Position numbers and translations under genes: made by a program
Origin: Opitutia bacterium
Lineage (GTDB): Bacteria; Verrucomicrobiota; Verrucomicrobiae; Opitutales; UBA953
Length of the DNA stretch: 13,384 nt
NCBI GenBank assembly: GCA_947488485.1
Contig: CANKZO010000048.1
Span: forward strand, 1 to 13,384
Reading direction: 5' to 3'
The notes under the pieces: model-generated
What the model was told of the DNA's origin: nothing
What the model saw: only the letters and a program-made list of their open reading frames with translations
Database searches by the model: none
Part shown: positions 5,680 through 13,009 of the stretch, in pieces
How positions within the stretch are numbered: the first letter of the stretch is position 1
Layout of the letters: each line of letters opens with the position of its first letter

Positions 5680-6816
5680 ATGGCTATCGTAGACGTAATC
5701 AAATGGAACGGCGACCCGGACACCCTCGCCTGGAAGCATCCTGGTGATGAACTGGGCACCTGGACGCAGATGATCGTGGCGGAATCCCAGGAGGCCTTCC
5801 TCTTCAAGGGTGGCCAGCCGGTGGGTCCGTTCACGGCCGGACGTCACACGCTGGATACCGCCAACTACCCCGTCCTCGGCCAGATCCTGAAGATCGCCAC
5901 CGGCGGCCGCTCCCCGTTCACCGCCGAGGTCTGGTACGTCAACAAAGTCATCAGTCTCGACGTGAAGTGGGGCACCCCCACCGCCATCCAGGCGCTCGAC
6001 CCGCAGTATCGCATCATGCTGCCGGTGCGGGCGTACGGTCAGCTCGGCCTGCAGGTCGTCGACTCGGGTAAGTTTCTCGTCAAGCTCGTCGGCACGCTCG
6101 GCACCTTCGACCGCGAGCGCTTCAACAACTACTTCCGCGGCGTCATCGTGACGCGCGCCAAGGATGCCGTCGCGACCCTGCTCACGACCAAGAAGATCTC
6201 CATCCTCGAGATCTCCGCCCACCTCAACGAGATCTCCGACGCGCTCAAAGCCGAACTCACGCCCGAGCTCGAGGAGTTCGGCCTGGGCCTGACGAAGTTC
6301 TTCGTCAACTCGATCGATACGCCCGAGGACGATCCCGCGGTGGCCCGGCTCAAGGCCGCGCTCGCCCGCAAGGCCGAGATGGACATCGTCGGCTACAACT
6401 ACCAGCAGGAGCGTAATTTCGACGTGCTGCAGGAGGCCGCCGGTAATACCGGCTCGCCGGGCACCATGATGGGCGCCGGCCTCGGACTCGGCATGGGTCT
6501 CGGCGTCGGTCCGGCCTTCGGCGGCGCGATGGCGGCCATGGGCGGACAGTTGCAGGGCCAGCCCCAGACGGCGCCTTGCCCGAAGTGCCAGGCCGCTAAT
6601 CCGGCCGGCGCAAAATTCTGTGTCTCCTGCGGCGGCGGCCTCGGGGTCGTGGCCACCATCGCGTGCCCGGCTTGCCAAGTCGCTTCGCCGGCCACCGCCG
6701 CCTTCTGCACCGGCTGCGGCGGCGCCTTGAAGCCGAAGTGCGGCAAGTGCTCGGCCCAGCTGCCGGCCGGCGCGAAGTTCTGCCTCGATTGCGGGACGCC
6801 GGTCACCAAGGCCTGA
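5680..6816 (+). CDS. SPFH-domain protein (YdjI / virion core-like family) with three C-terminal zinc ribbons
   Basis: Residues 1-250 match the bacterial SPFH family typified by Bacillus YdjI: MAIVDVIKWNGDPDTLAWKH at the start, ESQEAFLFKGG (35-45), GPFTAGRHTLDTANYPVL (49-66), an SPFH core to about 210, then VARLKAALARKAEMDIVGYN (221-240). A glycine/methionine-rich linker (about 256-290) leads to three ribbons: C300/C303/C314/C317, C329/C332/C343/C346 and C354/C357/C368/C371. No membrane segment is seen, so it probably sits on the cytoplasmic membrane face as an oligomeric scaffold, as SPFH proteins do. In Bacillus the YdjG-YdjH-YdjI complex recruits the PspA homologue under membrane stress; a similar job here is inference, since no pspA is in view. 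It heads a five-gene run, with the next start 18 nt downstream. No Shine-Dalgarno precedes the ATG. Confidence 0.92.
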   Translation: MAIVDVIKWNGDPDTLAWKHPGDELGTWTQMIVAESQEAFLFKGGQPVGPFTAGRHTLDTANYPVLGQILKIATGGRSPFTAEVWYVNKVISLDVKWGTPTAIQALDPQYRIMLPVRAYGQLGLQVVDSGKFLVKLVGTLGTFDRERFNNYFRGVIVTRAKDAVATLLTTKKISILEISAHLNEISDALKAELTPELEEFGLGLTKFFVNSIDTPEDDPAVARLKAALARKAEMDIVGYNYQQERNFDVLQEAAGNTGSPGTMMGAGLGLGMGLGVGPAFGGAMAAMGGQLQGQPQTAPCPKCQAANPAGAKFCVSCGGGLGVVATIACPACQVASPATAAFCTGCGGALKPKCGKCSAQLPAGAKFCLDCGTPVTKA

Positions 6817-6834
6817 TCACGGTAAGCTTTCACC

Positions 6835-7557
6835 ATGCAACCCAAGAACTTCTTCCGGATCCTCGGACTCACGCTCCTCGTCGTGGCCGCCACTATCGGG
6901 CTGGCTTTCCTCCTCGCTCCGCAGCCGATCGACGCCGGCCGGTTCAGCCTGGCGCTGGTGCCGGTGGTCTTCGCGGAGCTGCTGCTCGGCGGTGGGATTC
7001 TTTTCTCCGGCACCGATAACCCCCGCTCCGCCCGTCTGCTGTTCGGTTTCAGCCGCGCCTGGGTGGCCACGCTGTACCTCGGCTTCACGCTCCTCGCCGC
7101 CGCGGTCGTCGCCCTCGGCGCCGGCATCGTCGTGCTGGCCGTCGCGCACATCATCGCGGCCGTCGCCGTGACCGGCTGGTTCGTGCTTGGGTCCATGCTG
7201 GCGGAGTCCGCAGATGCTTCCGAAGCCGTCCACCCCGTAGACTCGACGCTCAGCCAGTTCAAGTCCGCCGCCGCTCGTCTCCACGCGCGCCTGCGCGTGG
7301 TCGTCTCCCCGGGTCTCGACGCCGCCAAGGCTGCGCTGGCCAAGGCCGAAGACGACCTCCGTTACGTCTATGTGGAGTCCACGGCGGCTTCCGCCGCGGA
7401 TGACGCCGAGATCGGCGAACTCCTGGGCTCGTTGCAAGCCGCCGTCGAGCAGGCCGAGCAGGCTGACGCCGCCGCCGCCCAGACGATCGTCGGCCAGGCC
7501 GCCCGCCTGTCCGCCGCCGTCAAGCGCCGCACCGCCACGCTCGCGCGCCGTCTTTGA
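6835..7557 (+). CDS. Four-helix membrane protein with C-terminal helical tail
   Basis: A 240-residue protein of no recognised family. Hydrophobic segments at about 7-27, 36-57, and two within 75-120 predict four membrane helices. Residues 130-240 are a soluble, Ala/Glu/Gln-rich tail rich in predicted helix (AAKAALAKAEDDL, SLQAAVEQAEQADAAAAQ), probably cytoplasmic and coiled. It is the only product of the run without a zinc ribbon. The ATG at 6835 is preceded by GGTAAG about 9 nt upstream, the best ribosome-binding candidate in the operon. Spacing of 18 and 21 nt to its neighbours implies co-transcription, so it may be the membrane anchor or tether of the SPFH protein. Confidence 0.88.
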   Translation: MQPKNFFRILGLTLLVVAATIGLAFLLAPQPIDAGRFSLALVPVVFAELLLGGGILFSGTDNPRSARLLFGFSRAWVATLYLGFTLLAAAVVALGAGIVVLAVAHIIAAVAVTGWFVLGSMLAESADASEAVHPVDSTLSQFKSAAARLHARLRVVVSPGLDAAKAALAKAEDDLRYVYVESTAASAADDAEIGELLGSLQAAVEQAEQADAAAAQTIVGQAARLSAAVKRRTATLARRL

Positions 7558-7578
7558 TTCGCCGTCGGAACTTAGCCC

Positions 7579-8421
7579 ATGAGTCTCGGCATGATCATCG
7601 GCGCCGCCGACGCGGTTTCTTCCGCCATCCTCTACCTGGTGCTCCTGGGAGGTGCTTTCGGTTGGCTCTTCTGGAGTCGTACCCAGCTGGAGCTGACGCC
7701 GGAACAGTCGCAGCTCGACCCGCTCATCACCCGGCAGTTCCTCGCCGGAGGCGTCTATTATCCGGAGAACCAGAAGCGCGTCCGCCCGTGGCGTGCGCAA
7801 GCCTGGATGGGTCTCTTGGTCGCCGCCCCGAGCCTGTTCCTGCTGCTCGGCGGCCCGTCTTTCGTCAGCCTCTTCCCGCTGCTGGCCGGCTTGGCTCTCG
7901 CGGCCTGGTGCTTCTTTTACGCCGACGCCGTCATGACGGATCGGCCGGCCTGGGCTAATTTCCAGCCGGATCACGTCGTCGTCACCACCGTCGGCAGCAG
8001 CCGGACCGTGTTCGTCCTCGGGCCGCGGGTCAGCCTCACGCTCGAGCTGGAGCGACTCCCGCTTTCGCCCTTCGGCGACAAAGCCACGGGCCGTCGGTCT
8101 TTCCTGACGATCGCGGAAGGCGCGTCGTCGGTGCGGCTGCCGCTGGCCTTCGGGGGCTCCGCCCAGTTTCTGGCGCTCGGCCGGAAAGAGGGCGCCCGCA
8201 TCGCTTTCGCGCCGGGGACCCCGAAATGGTTTGTCGACGCGATGAATAGCGCGTCCGCGCGCGGCTCGGAGACTTCTAAGACCGGGCGCGGCGGTGCGGG
8301 GCCGATGGTAACGCTGACCTGCCCCGGTTGCGGCAGCACCGCGCTGTACCCGAAGTCGGGTTCCGGCGCCGAATGCCAGTTCTGCGGGACCTCCGGCCTC
8401 CAGCCGGCGGCGAAATCCTGA
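7579..8421 (+). CDS. Membrane protein with C-terminal zinc ribbon
   Basis: A 280-residue protein with membrane segments at about 12-32, 76-92 and 97-117. The soluble domain at about 125-235 is beta-rich by eye (HVVVTTVGSSRTVFVLGPRV, SSVRLPLAFGGSAQFLALG). After a Ser/Gly-rich linker the C-terminus has a ribbon with C248, C251, C266 and C269 (CPGC, CQFC). I do not recognise the family. Third in the run, it starts 21 nt after the previous stop with no clear Shine-Dalgarno. Its layout of membrane anchor, soluble domain and terminal ribbon matches the two following proteins, although sequence similarity to them is not evident. Confidence 0.88.
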   Translation: MSLGMIIGAADAVSSAILYLVLLGGAFGWLFWSRTQLELTPEQSQLDPLITRQFLAGGVYYPENQKRVRPWRAQAWMGLLVAAPSLFLLLGGPSFVSLFPLLAGLALAAWCFFYADAVMTDRPAWANFQPDHVVVTTVGSSRTVFVLGPRVSLTLELERLPLSPFGDKATGRRSFLTIAEGASSVRLPLAFGGSAQFLALGRKEGARIAFAPGTPKWFVDAMNSASARGSETSKTGRGGAGPMVTLTCPGCGSTALYPKSGSGAECQFCGTSGLQPAAKS

Positions 8422-8472
8422 ACTTAACCTGCACGCTCGCCAACGGCGCGTTCACCCCCAACTTTTCCAACC

Positions 8473-9153
8473 ATGTCAGACGTCGCCAACGTAATACCCG
8501 GGTTGCTGTGCCTTGGCTTCGTCGGCTGGATTGTCTCCAAGATCTGGAGTTCGCTGACGTCCGTCGAGCCCGTGACGGTCCCCCCGACGCTGCCAGACGT
8601 CCGCCCGAAGCCTCCCTTCGACGTGTATCGCGATGCGCGTGGCCCCACTCCCTTGTTCGGCTTCCCGGTGGAGTTCTCCTCCAAATTCGAGGCGTCGCTT
8701 TATCCGAACATCGTCACGGGGCTCACCCTCAACCGGGATTATCTCGCCGTGCGCCGGGGTTCTTACGGGGTGAAGGCTTTCCTCTTGGATAAGAATCTCA
8801 CGGTCGGCGTCACCACCGGCGTCCCGCCCGGCTTCAAGGAAGCCGCTCAATACTCGATGGAATTGGAGTCCGAGACCGAGGTCGCCCGGTTCCCGGTCTC
8901 ATTCCAAGGCTGGCTGCAGATCGTCGACGCGGCCAGGCGATGCGGCGCGCAGCTGGAGGTGGCCGACGATCTCCCGGCCTCGCTCCGGGTGCTCATCGAG
9001 ACTCCGTTGCCTGGCGACGAAGCGATCAAGCCCGCCCGTGCCAAGTCGAAGGGCTCCCCCGCGGCCGCGTCGCGCGAGACCGGACGCTGCAAGTGCTGCG
9101 GAGCGAACGTCGGCCGCAAGGCGGCGTGCGATTTCTGCGGCGCCAGCCAATAG
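8473..9153 (+). CDS. Membrane-anchored zinc-ribbon protein, paralogue 1
   Basis: A 226-residue protein with one N-terminal membrane segment (about 7-25), a Pro-rich linker, a soluble domain (about 65-175) and a terminal ribbon with C206, C209, C219 and C222 (CKCC, CDFC). It is paralogous to the next gene: shared landmarks are VTGLTL, a central RRGS or RGQG stretch, GFKE, SMELESE or SMTLASE, ARFPVSFQGWL or ARFPLEFPGWL, and identical ribbon spacing. No known family was recognised. With only a short N-terminal segment ahead of the membrane, the topology is not fixed by sequence alone; ribbons are normally cytoplasmic. The ATG follows a 51-nt gap, the longest in the run, which holds a weak CGCC-AAC-GGCG hairpin. 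Confidence 0.87.
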   Translation: MSDVANVIPGLLCLGFVGWIVSKIWSSLTSVEPVTVPPTLPDVRPKPPFDVYRDARGPTPLFGFPVEFSSKFEASLYPNIVTGLTLNRDYLAVRRGSYGVKAFLLDKNLTVGVTTGVPPGFKEAAQYSMELESETEVARFPVSFQGWLQIVDAARRCGAQLEVADDLPASLRVLIETPLPGDEAIKPARAKSKGSPAAASRETGRCKCCGANVGRKAACDFCGASQ

Positions 9154-9161
9154 CGAAAGCC

Positions 9162-9884
9162 ATGGGGGCCTTCGTCTGCATCTTTTTCGGCCTCCTCGGA
9201 TATTGGCTGATATCCAAGCTCAGCTCCGAGCCAGATGAATCATCGGACGATGGGGATGGCCAGCGCTTGCCTCCTGCGCCTGCTTCGCTCCCCGGCCGCG
9301 ACCCGGGTCCCTATTCTGGGACGGTCCTGGCGTCTCCGCGGCGCGCGTTCGACCTCTATGAGGATGCGGTGTCCGAGTCCGGCCGTTTCGACGCGAGCCA
9401 CGAAGCGTTTTCCTCGAGCCGTTTCCCGCATAAGCAGGCGAGCATGGTGACGGGCCTGACGTTCGAAGACGATCGGATCTACGTCCTGCGCGGACAGGGC
9501 GTCACCATTTTCCCCTTCGTGCCATCACTCACCTTGGCCGTGGTGGCGGGGCGCACGGAAGGCTTCAAGGAGACCACGCCCTTGAGCATGACGCTGGCCA
9601 GCGAAGTCCAAGGCGACTCCGCGCGTTTCCCCTTGGAATTCCCCGGCTGGCTGGAAGTCCTGCATCAGGCTCGCGAGGGCGGCGCGGTCATCGAACTCGA
9701 CGCCAGTCTCCCGGAGCGGCTCAAGGAATTCATCACTGAGCCGACCGTCGACGACGGCCTCCCTCCGATCGTGATTCGACCGGGCCAGCCCGAGGTGTCC
9801 GCCCCCCGCCCGAGCAAATGCCGGGCCTGCGGCGCCAGTTTCGGCCGTAGGGAGACATGTGATTTTTGCGGTACGCCGCGATAG
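9162..9884 (+). CDS. Membrane-anchored zinc-ribbon protein, paralogue 2
   Basis: A 240-residue tandem paralogue of the preceding gene, starting 8 nt after its stop. It has a membrane segment at about 3-18, an acidic linker (EPDESSDDGDGQ), the shared soluble domain (VTGLTF, GFKETTPLSMTLASE, ARFPLEFPGWLEVL) and a terminal ribbon with C220, C223, C233 and C236 (CRAC, CDFC). The ATG at 9162 was chosen over open frame further upstream because it begins directly with the membrane segment and clears the previous gene. It is the last gene of the run and faces a minus-strand gene only 20 nt away. Gene duplication followed by divergence of linker and pre-domain is inferred from the matched layout. Confidence 0.87.
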   Translation: MGAFVCIFFGLLGYWLISKLSSEPDESSDDGDGQRLPPAPASLPGRDPGPYSGTVLASPRRAFDLYEDAVSESGRFDASHEAFSSSRFPHKQASMVTGLTFEDDRIYVLRGQGVTIFPFVPSLTLAVVAGRTEGFKETTPLSMTLASEVQGDSARFPLEFPGWLEVLHQAREGGAVIELDASLPERLKEFITEPTVDDGLPPIVIRPGQPEVSAPRPSKCRACGASFGRRETCDFCGTPR

Positions 9885-9887
9885 GCC

Positions 9888-9906
9888 GACCAGTCCGAGG
9901 ACGGTC
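9888..9906. terminator. Small hairpin at the convergent gene ends
   Basis: GACCAGTCC (9888-9896) can pair with GGACGGTC (9899-9906), giving 8 pairs with one bulged base. It sits between the two convergent stop codons, where a shared terminator would be expected, but neither strand has a T-run after it. Confidence 0.25.
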
Positions 9907-11122
9907 ACTTCGCCGGCAAGGGCGCTAGTGACTCGACGAGCTCGCGGTAGCCCCGGGTGAAGACTTCCTTCGAGGGGTGGTTGGTGTTGAACGCGATGAC
10001 CAGGTAGCGGTCCGATCTGAGGGCGACGAAAGTGATGGTTGTCGCAACCTTGCCGGACACCATGGGGTGTTCGCCGATGAAGTCGGCTTCCGCGTACGCG
10101 AGGCCCTTGGCGGTGATACCGTCACGCGAGCTACCCGTCTGCACGGGCGGCTTGTCGAGGTTGCGTTTGGCCAAGGCTATCTCGTTGCGCAGGAGTTCCG
10201 CCGGCGATGAGTTCGCGACCGTCCGTTCCTCGAGGAAGACGGCGTTACAGACCGTGCCGCCGCTGCCATGCGTGATAAAGCAGACGACCGGCTCGGCCAC
10301 GCCTTTCTCCGGGCGACGGACCCAGGCGATCGGCACTTCGTATTGGTAAAGGCCGCTGGCGGAGCGCACGGTGTCCATGTGCCGGGGAGCTTTGTAGGCG
10401 GGGTCCTCGGCGACGGTCGCCCCGGCGATTTCTTTCACGAACGACTTAAGTTGAGCGAGCCGGGCCTCGCTGCTCGGCTTGTCGCCGTGCGAATAGAGCA
10501 TGACCTGCCGGGATTCGCAGGCGAGCGTGGCGATGTAATGGGAGTAGTCTGTTCCGCTCAGACGCATGATGAAATGTCGCCCATCTTGAGCCAGCACGGC
10601 CGCTTCGACCGCGCCTTCACTCCGCCGTCGGGTCTCGTCGGCCGCTTCGACCTCGACCTTTCCCGTCGCGCTTAAAGCCTTGTTGGCGCTCAGGGTCTTT
10701 TCTGTCAGGCGCTTTTTATCGGCGAGGAAGTCCAGGGTCATTTTGATCCGCTCTGGGATATCCTGCGGGGTGAATTTTCCGTCCGTGATCAGGATTGTGA
10801 AGATCGGAGCGGCATCGGGCTCCTCCGCCGGCGAGAATGTGATCATCTGTGTCCCGCGCAGATTGTCTTTGAAGTATGCCTTCACGTAGTCCGGCATCAG
10901 GTCTTTCGACCGGTCCGTCGCGCCCATGCCCGGCGGGGCCGTCACGGCGACTTTCCGCGACCCGATGTTGAGGATGACCTCTTCGGCGGCCAGTGCCAGG
11001 GTGCCGAGGAATATCAACCCGCCCAGCAGCCCTGCCCGGACGGCACTCGCCCAGGCAACTCTGCGCGGGGCACGAAATCCACGATTGGCGAGTGATATTG
11101 GCGCAGAGGCGGTGATGGTCAT
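9905..11122 (-). CDS. Predicted secreted protein of unknown function
   Basis: A 405-residue protein with a long N-terminal region (about 21 residues, ending in two arginines), a hydrophobic core (AGLLGGLIFLGTLALAA) and a likely signal-peptidase I site after A46 or A47. The mature part begins EEVILNIGSRKVAVTAP and shows no transmembrane segment or catalytic motif I recognise. The ATG at 11122 is preceded by TCC with no Shine-Dalgarno; the unusually long N-region leaves a later start possible. It lies 34 nt after the upstream minus-strand membrane protein gene, so the two probably form an operon. The function is unknown. Confidence 0.87.
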   Translation of the reverse strand: MTITASAPISLANRGFRAPRRVAWASAVRAGLLGGLIFLGTLALAAEEVILNIGSRKVAVTAPPGMGATDRSKDLMPDYVKAYFKDNLRGTQMITFSPAEEPDAAPIFTILITDGKFTPQDIPERIKMTLDFLADKKRLTEKTLSANKALSATGKVEVEAADETRRRSEGAVEAAVLAQDGRHFIMRLSGTDYSHYIATLACESRQVMLYSHGDKPSSEARLAQLKSFVKEIAGATVAEDPAYKAPRHMDTVRSASGLYQYEVPIAWVRRPEKGVAEPVVCFITHGSGGTVCNAVFLEERTVANSSPAELLRNEIALAKRNLDKPPVQTGSSRDGITAKGLAYAEADFIGEHPMVSGKVATTITFVALRSDRYLVIAFNTNHPSKEVFTRGYRELVESLAPLPAK

Positions 11123-11156
11123 GGATGCGGTAGCAGTGCGGAGGGTTCGGCGAGAA

Positions 11157-11945
11157 CTACGAGTGGCGATTGGTTCCGATGAGGATCAGGCGAAGGAAGA
11201 AGGAGACGGCGGGAAGCAGGCACCAGCACAACGTCGGACCGAGCACACGCTTCGCAAAGAGACGATCGGGCCCGCGCGGGATGCCTTTGGCCACGTAGTA
11301 AAGGACGCAGATCACGAGAGGAGCGACGACGGTGCACAACACCCATTGTATAAGCTCCTTAGGAACGTGCTCGCCGGTGCTCGCAAAGAGGGCGATGCCG
11401 AGGTCGCTGATGCCGATGGCCAGGATGAGCACCAGGCAGAGTCGGCCGATGATCGTGGGCTGGTCGGCCTCCGGGGCGTCCCCAATCGGCTTCATCAGGG
11501 CCTCCGCGTGCTCCATGGGCATCAGTCGCCGCGCCGTCCAGGCCAAGGCCGAAAGCACGACGTAATACCCCAAGAAGAGCAGGATCAGGTCGGGAGTCGC
11601 CGCGTTGCGGAGCTTCTGGCTGGCGACGATTTCCTTCTTATTGGACTCAACCGAGGTGGCGAGGGCGGGGAGCAGCGCATTCGGCAGCTCCACCTGGCTG
11701 GTCTTGGCATCGCGCTGAATCGATTCATAGGAGGCGATGCTGGCTTCGTAGCGAGCTTCGGCGCGCCAGCAGGCGAATTGGAAGTAGAGCAGCGTTCCGC
11801 CCAGGAAGCAGCATAGGCTCAGGATGGCCGTTCGCTGCGCACTGTGCGCCTCCGGGCGGCGGAAGCGGCGGATGACGAAGAAAATCGGGCTGAGCAGGCC
11901 GAAGGCGAGCAGGGCCATCCAGACGATGAATGAAAAAGAAGGCAT
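11157..11945 (-). CDS. Six-helix membrane protein of unknown function
   Basis: A 262-residue protein with hydrophobic segments at about 5-25, 39-58, 118-137, 166-190, 199-218 and 233-256. A charged segment at about 60-112, likely helical, separates helices 2 and 3 and could be an extra-membrane coiled loop. I recognise no family or catalytic motif. The ATG at 11945 has no clear ribosome-binding site. It precedes the secreted-protein gene by 34 nt on the same strand. Upstream, 77 nt away, lies the orphan C-terminal tail of another minus-strand gene, which may once have been the first gene of this operon. Confidence 0.85.
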   Translation of the reverse strand: MPSFSFIVWMALLAFGLLSPIFFVIRRFRRPEAHSAQRTAILSLCCFLGGTLLYFQFACWRAEARYEASIASYESIQRDAKTSQVELPNALLPALATSVESNKKEIVASQKLRNAATPDLILLFLGYYVVLSALAWTARRLMPMEHAEALMKPIGDAPEADQPTIIGRLCLVLILAIGISDLGIALFASTGEHVPKELIQWVLCTVVAPLVICVLYYVAKGIPRGPDRLFAKRVLGPTLCWCLLPAVSFFLRLILIGTNRHS

Positions 11946-11995
11946 CGAGGGCGGGGTGCGTAAAGGTGGGCCGTGAGGAAGCGTAGCGCAAGGCC

Positions 11996-12823
11996 GTGAT
12001 AGGCCACGAAGCCCCCTCGGCCTTACTTAACCGCGGGAGCGGGCTTCTCTTCGGAGGGCTTTCCCGGCGCGGGAGCCTCGGGCGTCTTTGCGCAGGTCTG
12101 CACGCCGCGGAGCCGGCGAAGGTGGTCTGGGCGACGCCCGACAAGCCGGAGTGGGACGGCTGGGTGAAGGATGTCGCGAAGATGCGCGCCGCTCGGAAGC
12201 CGCAGCCGGCGGCCGGATACCTACATACGGAGACCGTCACCTGGGACAGCTATCACGACGCCAACCAAGGCCATCTTGCCGATGGCCGCGTCCTTTCCTT
12301 GGAGTGGAAAGACAAGGAGTGGGAAGTCCTCAACGGATGGGAAAAGGGCAAGAAACTGATGCTCTGTTATGACGAGGCGAACGGGGCCTCGCTGCTCGAG
12401 CCGAAATCCCAGAAGCGTTTCCTGGTGAGCGCGGCGTGGAAAAAGGCCGGGGGCTTCGCTCATCCGCTCGACGACTATCTGGCCTCGCTCGGGGCGCTCT
12501 CCACTTATGACATGATGTCGGCCAACTACGAGGGCACGCGCTTGTGGCAGCTGGAGATCGACCGCGTCGTGAAGCGCGTCCTCGCCATGAAATATCTTCC
12601 CCCGAAAAAGCGCGACGACTTCATCAAGCTGACCGCGGCCCGGGTCAGGTATTGCGAGCTCCAGGGGTCGTTCGGCGCGGCCGCCATCCATGCCGATATC
12701 ACCGGCACGGCGGCGGGTCCGTTGGGGCTCAGTTATTTCGCGGGTATCTATCGTGACGCCTACGAGCACCTGGCCGACCTGGCCGATCATCTGCCCGCCT
12801 TCGACCGCGATCCGGGGAAGTGA
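11996..12823 (+). CDS. Probable exported protein with damaged 5' end
   Basis: From about 12100 the frame reads as a convincing protein, beginning AGLHAAEPAKVVW, which looks like the end of a signal peptide and the start of a mature chain. The body has many Trp/Lys/Asp residues and a C-terminal part (RDDFIKLTAARVRYCELQG) reminiscent of, but not assignable to, LprI-like or DUF1311 domains. The only in-frame start upstream is a GTG at 11996, and residues 2-32 look like an antisense shadow with no hydrophobic core. No other plus frame supplies a signal peptide. So the real start and promoter may be missing, or lie at the GTG at 12122. The body is credible; the start and expression are not secure. 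Confidence 0.65.
   Translation: MIGHEAPSALLNRGSGLLFGGLSRRGSLGRLCAGLHAAEPAKVVWATPDKPEWDGWVKDVAKMRAARKPQPAAGYLHTETVTWDSYHDANQGHLADGRVLSLEWKDKEWEVLNGWEKGKKLMLCYDEANGASLLEPKSQKRFLVSAAWKKAGGFAHPLDDYLASLGALSTYDMMSANYEGTRLWQLEIDRVVKRVLAMKYLPPKKRDDFIKLTAARVRYCELQGSFGAAAIHADITGTAAGPLGLSYFAGIYRDAYEHLADLADHLPAFDRDPGK
12023..12091 (-). pseudogene. Orphan C-terminal tail of a minus-strand gene
   Basis: On the minus strand this stretch reads AKTPEAPAPGKPSEEKPAPAV, one more lysine and then a TAA stop. A Pro/Ala/Glu/Lys-rich tail ending at a stop is typical of a real C-terminus, and resembles the linker of the lipoprotein at 3912-4925. Beyond about 12091 the frame stops looking like a protein and becomes antisense to the plus-strand gene, with an in-frame stop at about 12231-12233. 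It appears to be a remnant left by a rearrangement. Chance composition cannot be excluded. Confidence 0.4.
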
Positions 12824-12829
12824 GCCGAA

Positions 12830-12852
12830 GGTAGGGGCGCGACGGAGTCGCG
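12830..12852 (+). repeat. GGTAGGG hairpin module, copy 7
   Basis: The GGTAGGGG leader starts 7 nt after the preceding stop codon. A perfect 6-bp stem follows, CGCGAC (12838-12843), loop GGA, GTCGCG (12847-12852). The arms are unrelated to those of the other copies, but leader and layout are the same. Confidence 0.65.
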
Positions 12853-12864
12853 AGGGGGCACGTT

Positions 12865-12884
12865 GACACGGGGACACGTGGGCA
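12865..12884 (+). repeat. GTGACACGGGG-type dispersed repeat, copy 2
   Basis: GACACGGGGACACGTGGGCA. Its 12870-12884 part is the exact reverse complement of 13032-13046 (15 bp), and its 12865-12875 part that of 13010-13020 (11 bp). The spacer can therefore form alternative long-range stems. Confidence 0.65.
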
Positions 12885-12946
12885 AGGGGGAGACATAAGA
12901 GGCACAGAGGCTCGGAGGCTCAGTGGACCAGAACGATACAGGGTGA

Positions 12947-12977
12947 GTTGACCGGTTGACCCGTTGGCTGGTTGGCC
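12947..12977 (+). repeat. Dispersed 31-nt repeat, copy 2
   Basis: It begins GTTGACCGGTTGA and ends GGTTGGCC, matching the reverse complement of 3819-3849 at 27 of 31 positions across a distance of 9.1 kb. Internally it is built from GTTGRCCG-like and GTTGGC-like units. Confidence 0.75.
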
Positions 12978-13009
12978 AGGGAGACAATGACCGTTTACAC
13001 GAAGGCATC

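Noticed and set aside
5557..6678. 373-residue minus-strand open frame opposite the SPFH gene
   Set aside because: Antisense shadow; the SPFH and zinc-ribbon motifs on the plus strand are decisive.
6817..7974. 385-residue minus-strand open frame opposite two operon genes
   Set aside because: Gly/Glu/Arg-rich low-complexity translation that spans two plus-strand membrane proteins and their junction; no hydrophobic or domain features.
10926..11816. 296-residue plus-strand open frame opposite the minus-strand operon
   Set aside because: It runs across two real minus-strand genes and their spacer, and its composition is typical of an antisense frame.
11725..12240. 171-residue minus-strand open frame overlapping the membrane protein start
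   Set aside because: It is out of frame with the clear six-helix protein and has an Arg/Pro/Ser-rich shadow composition.
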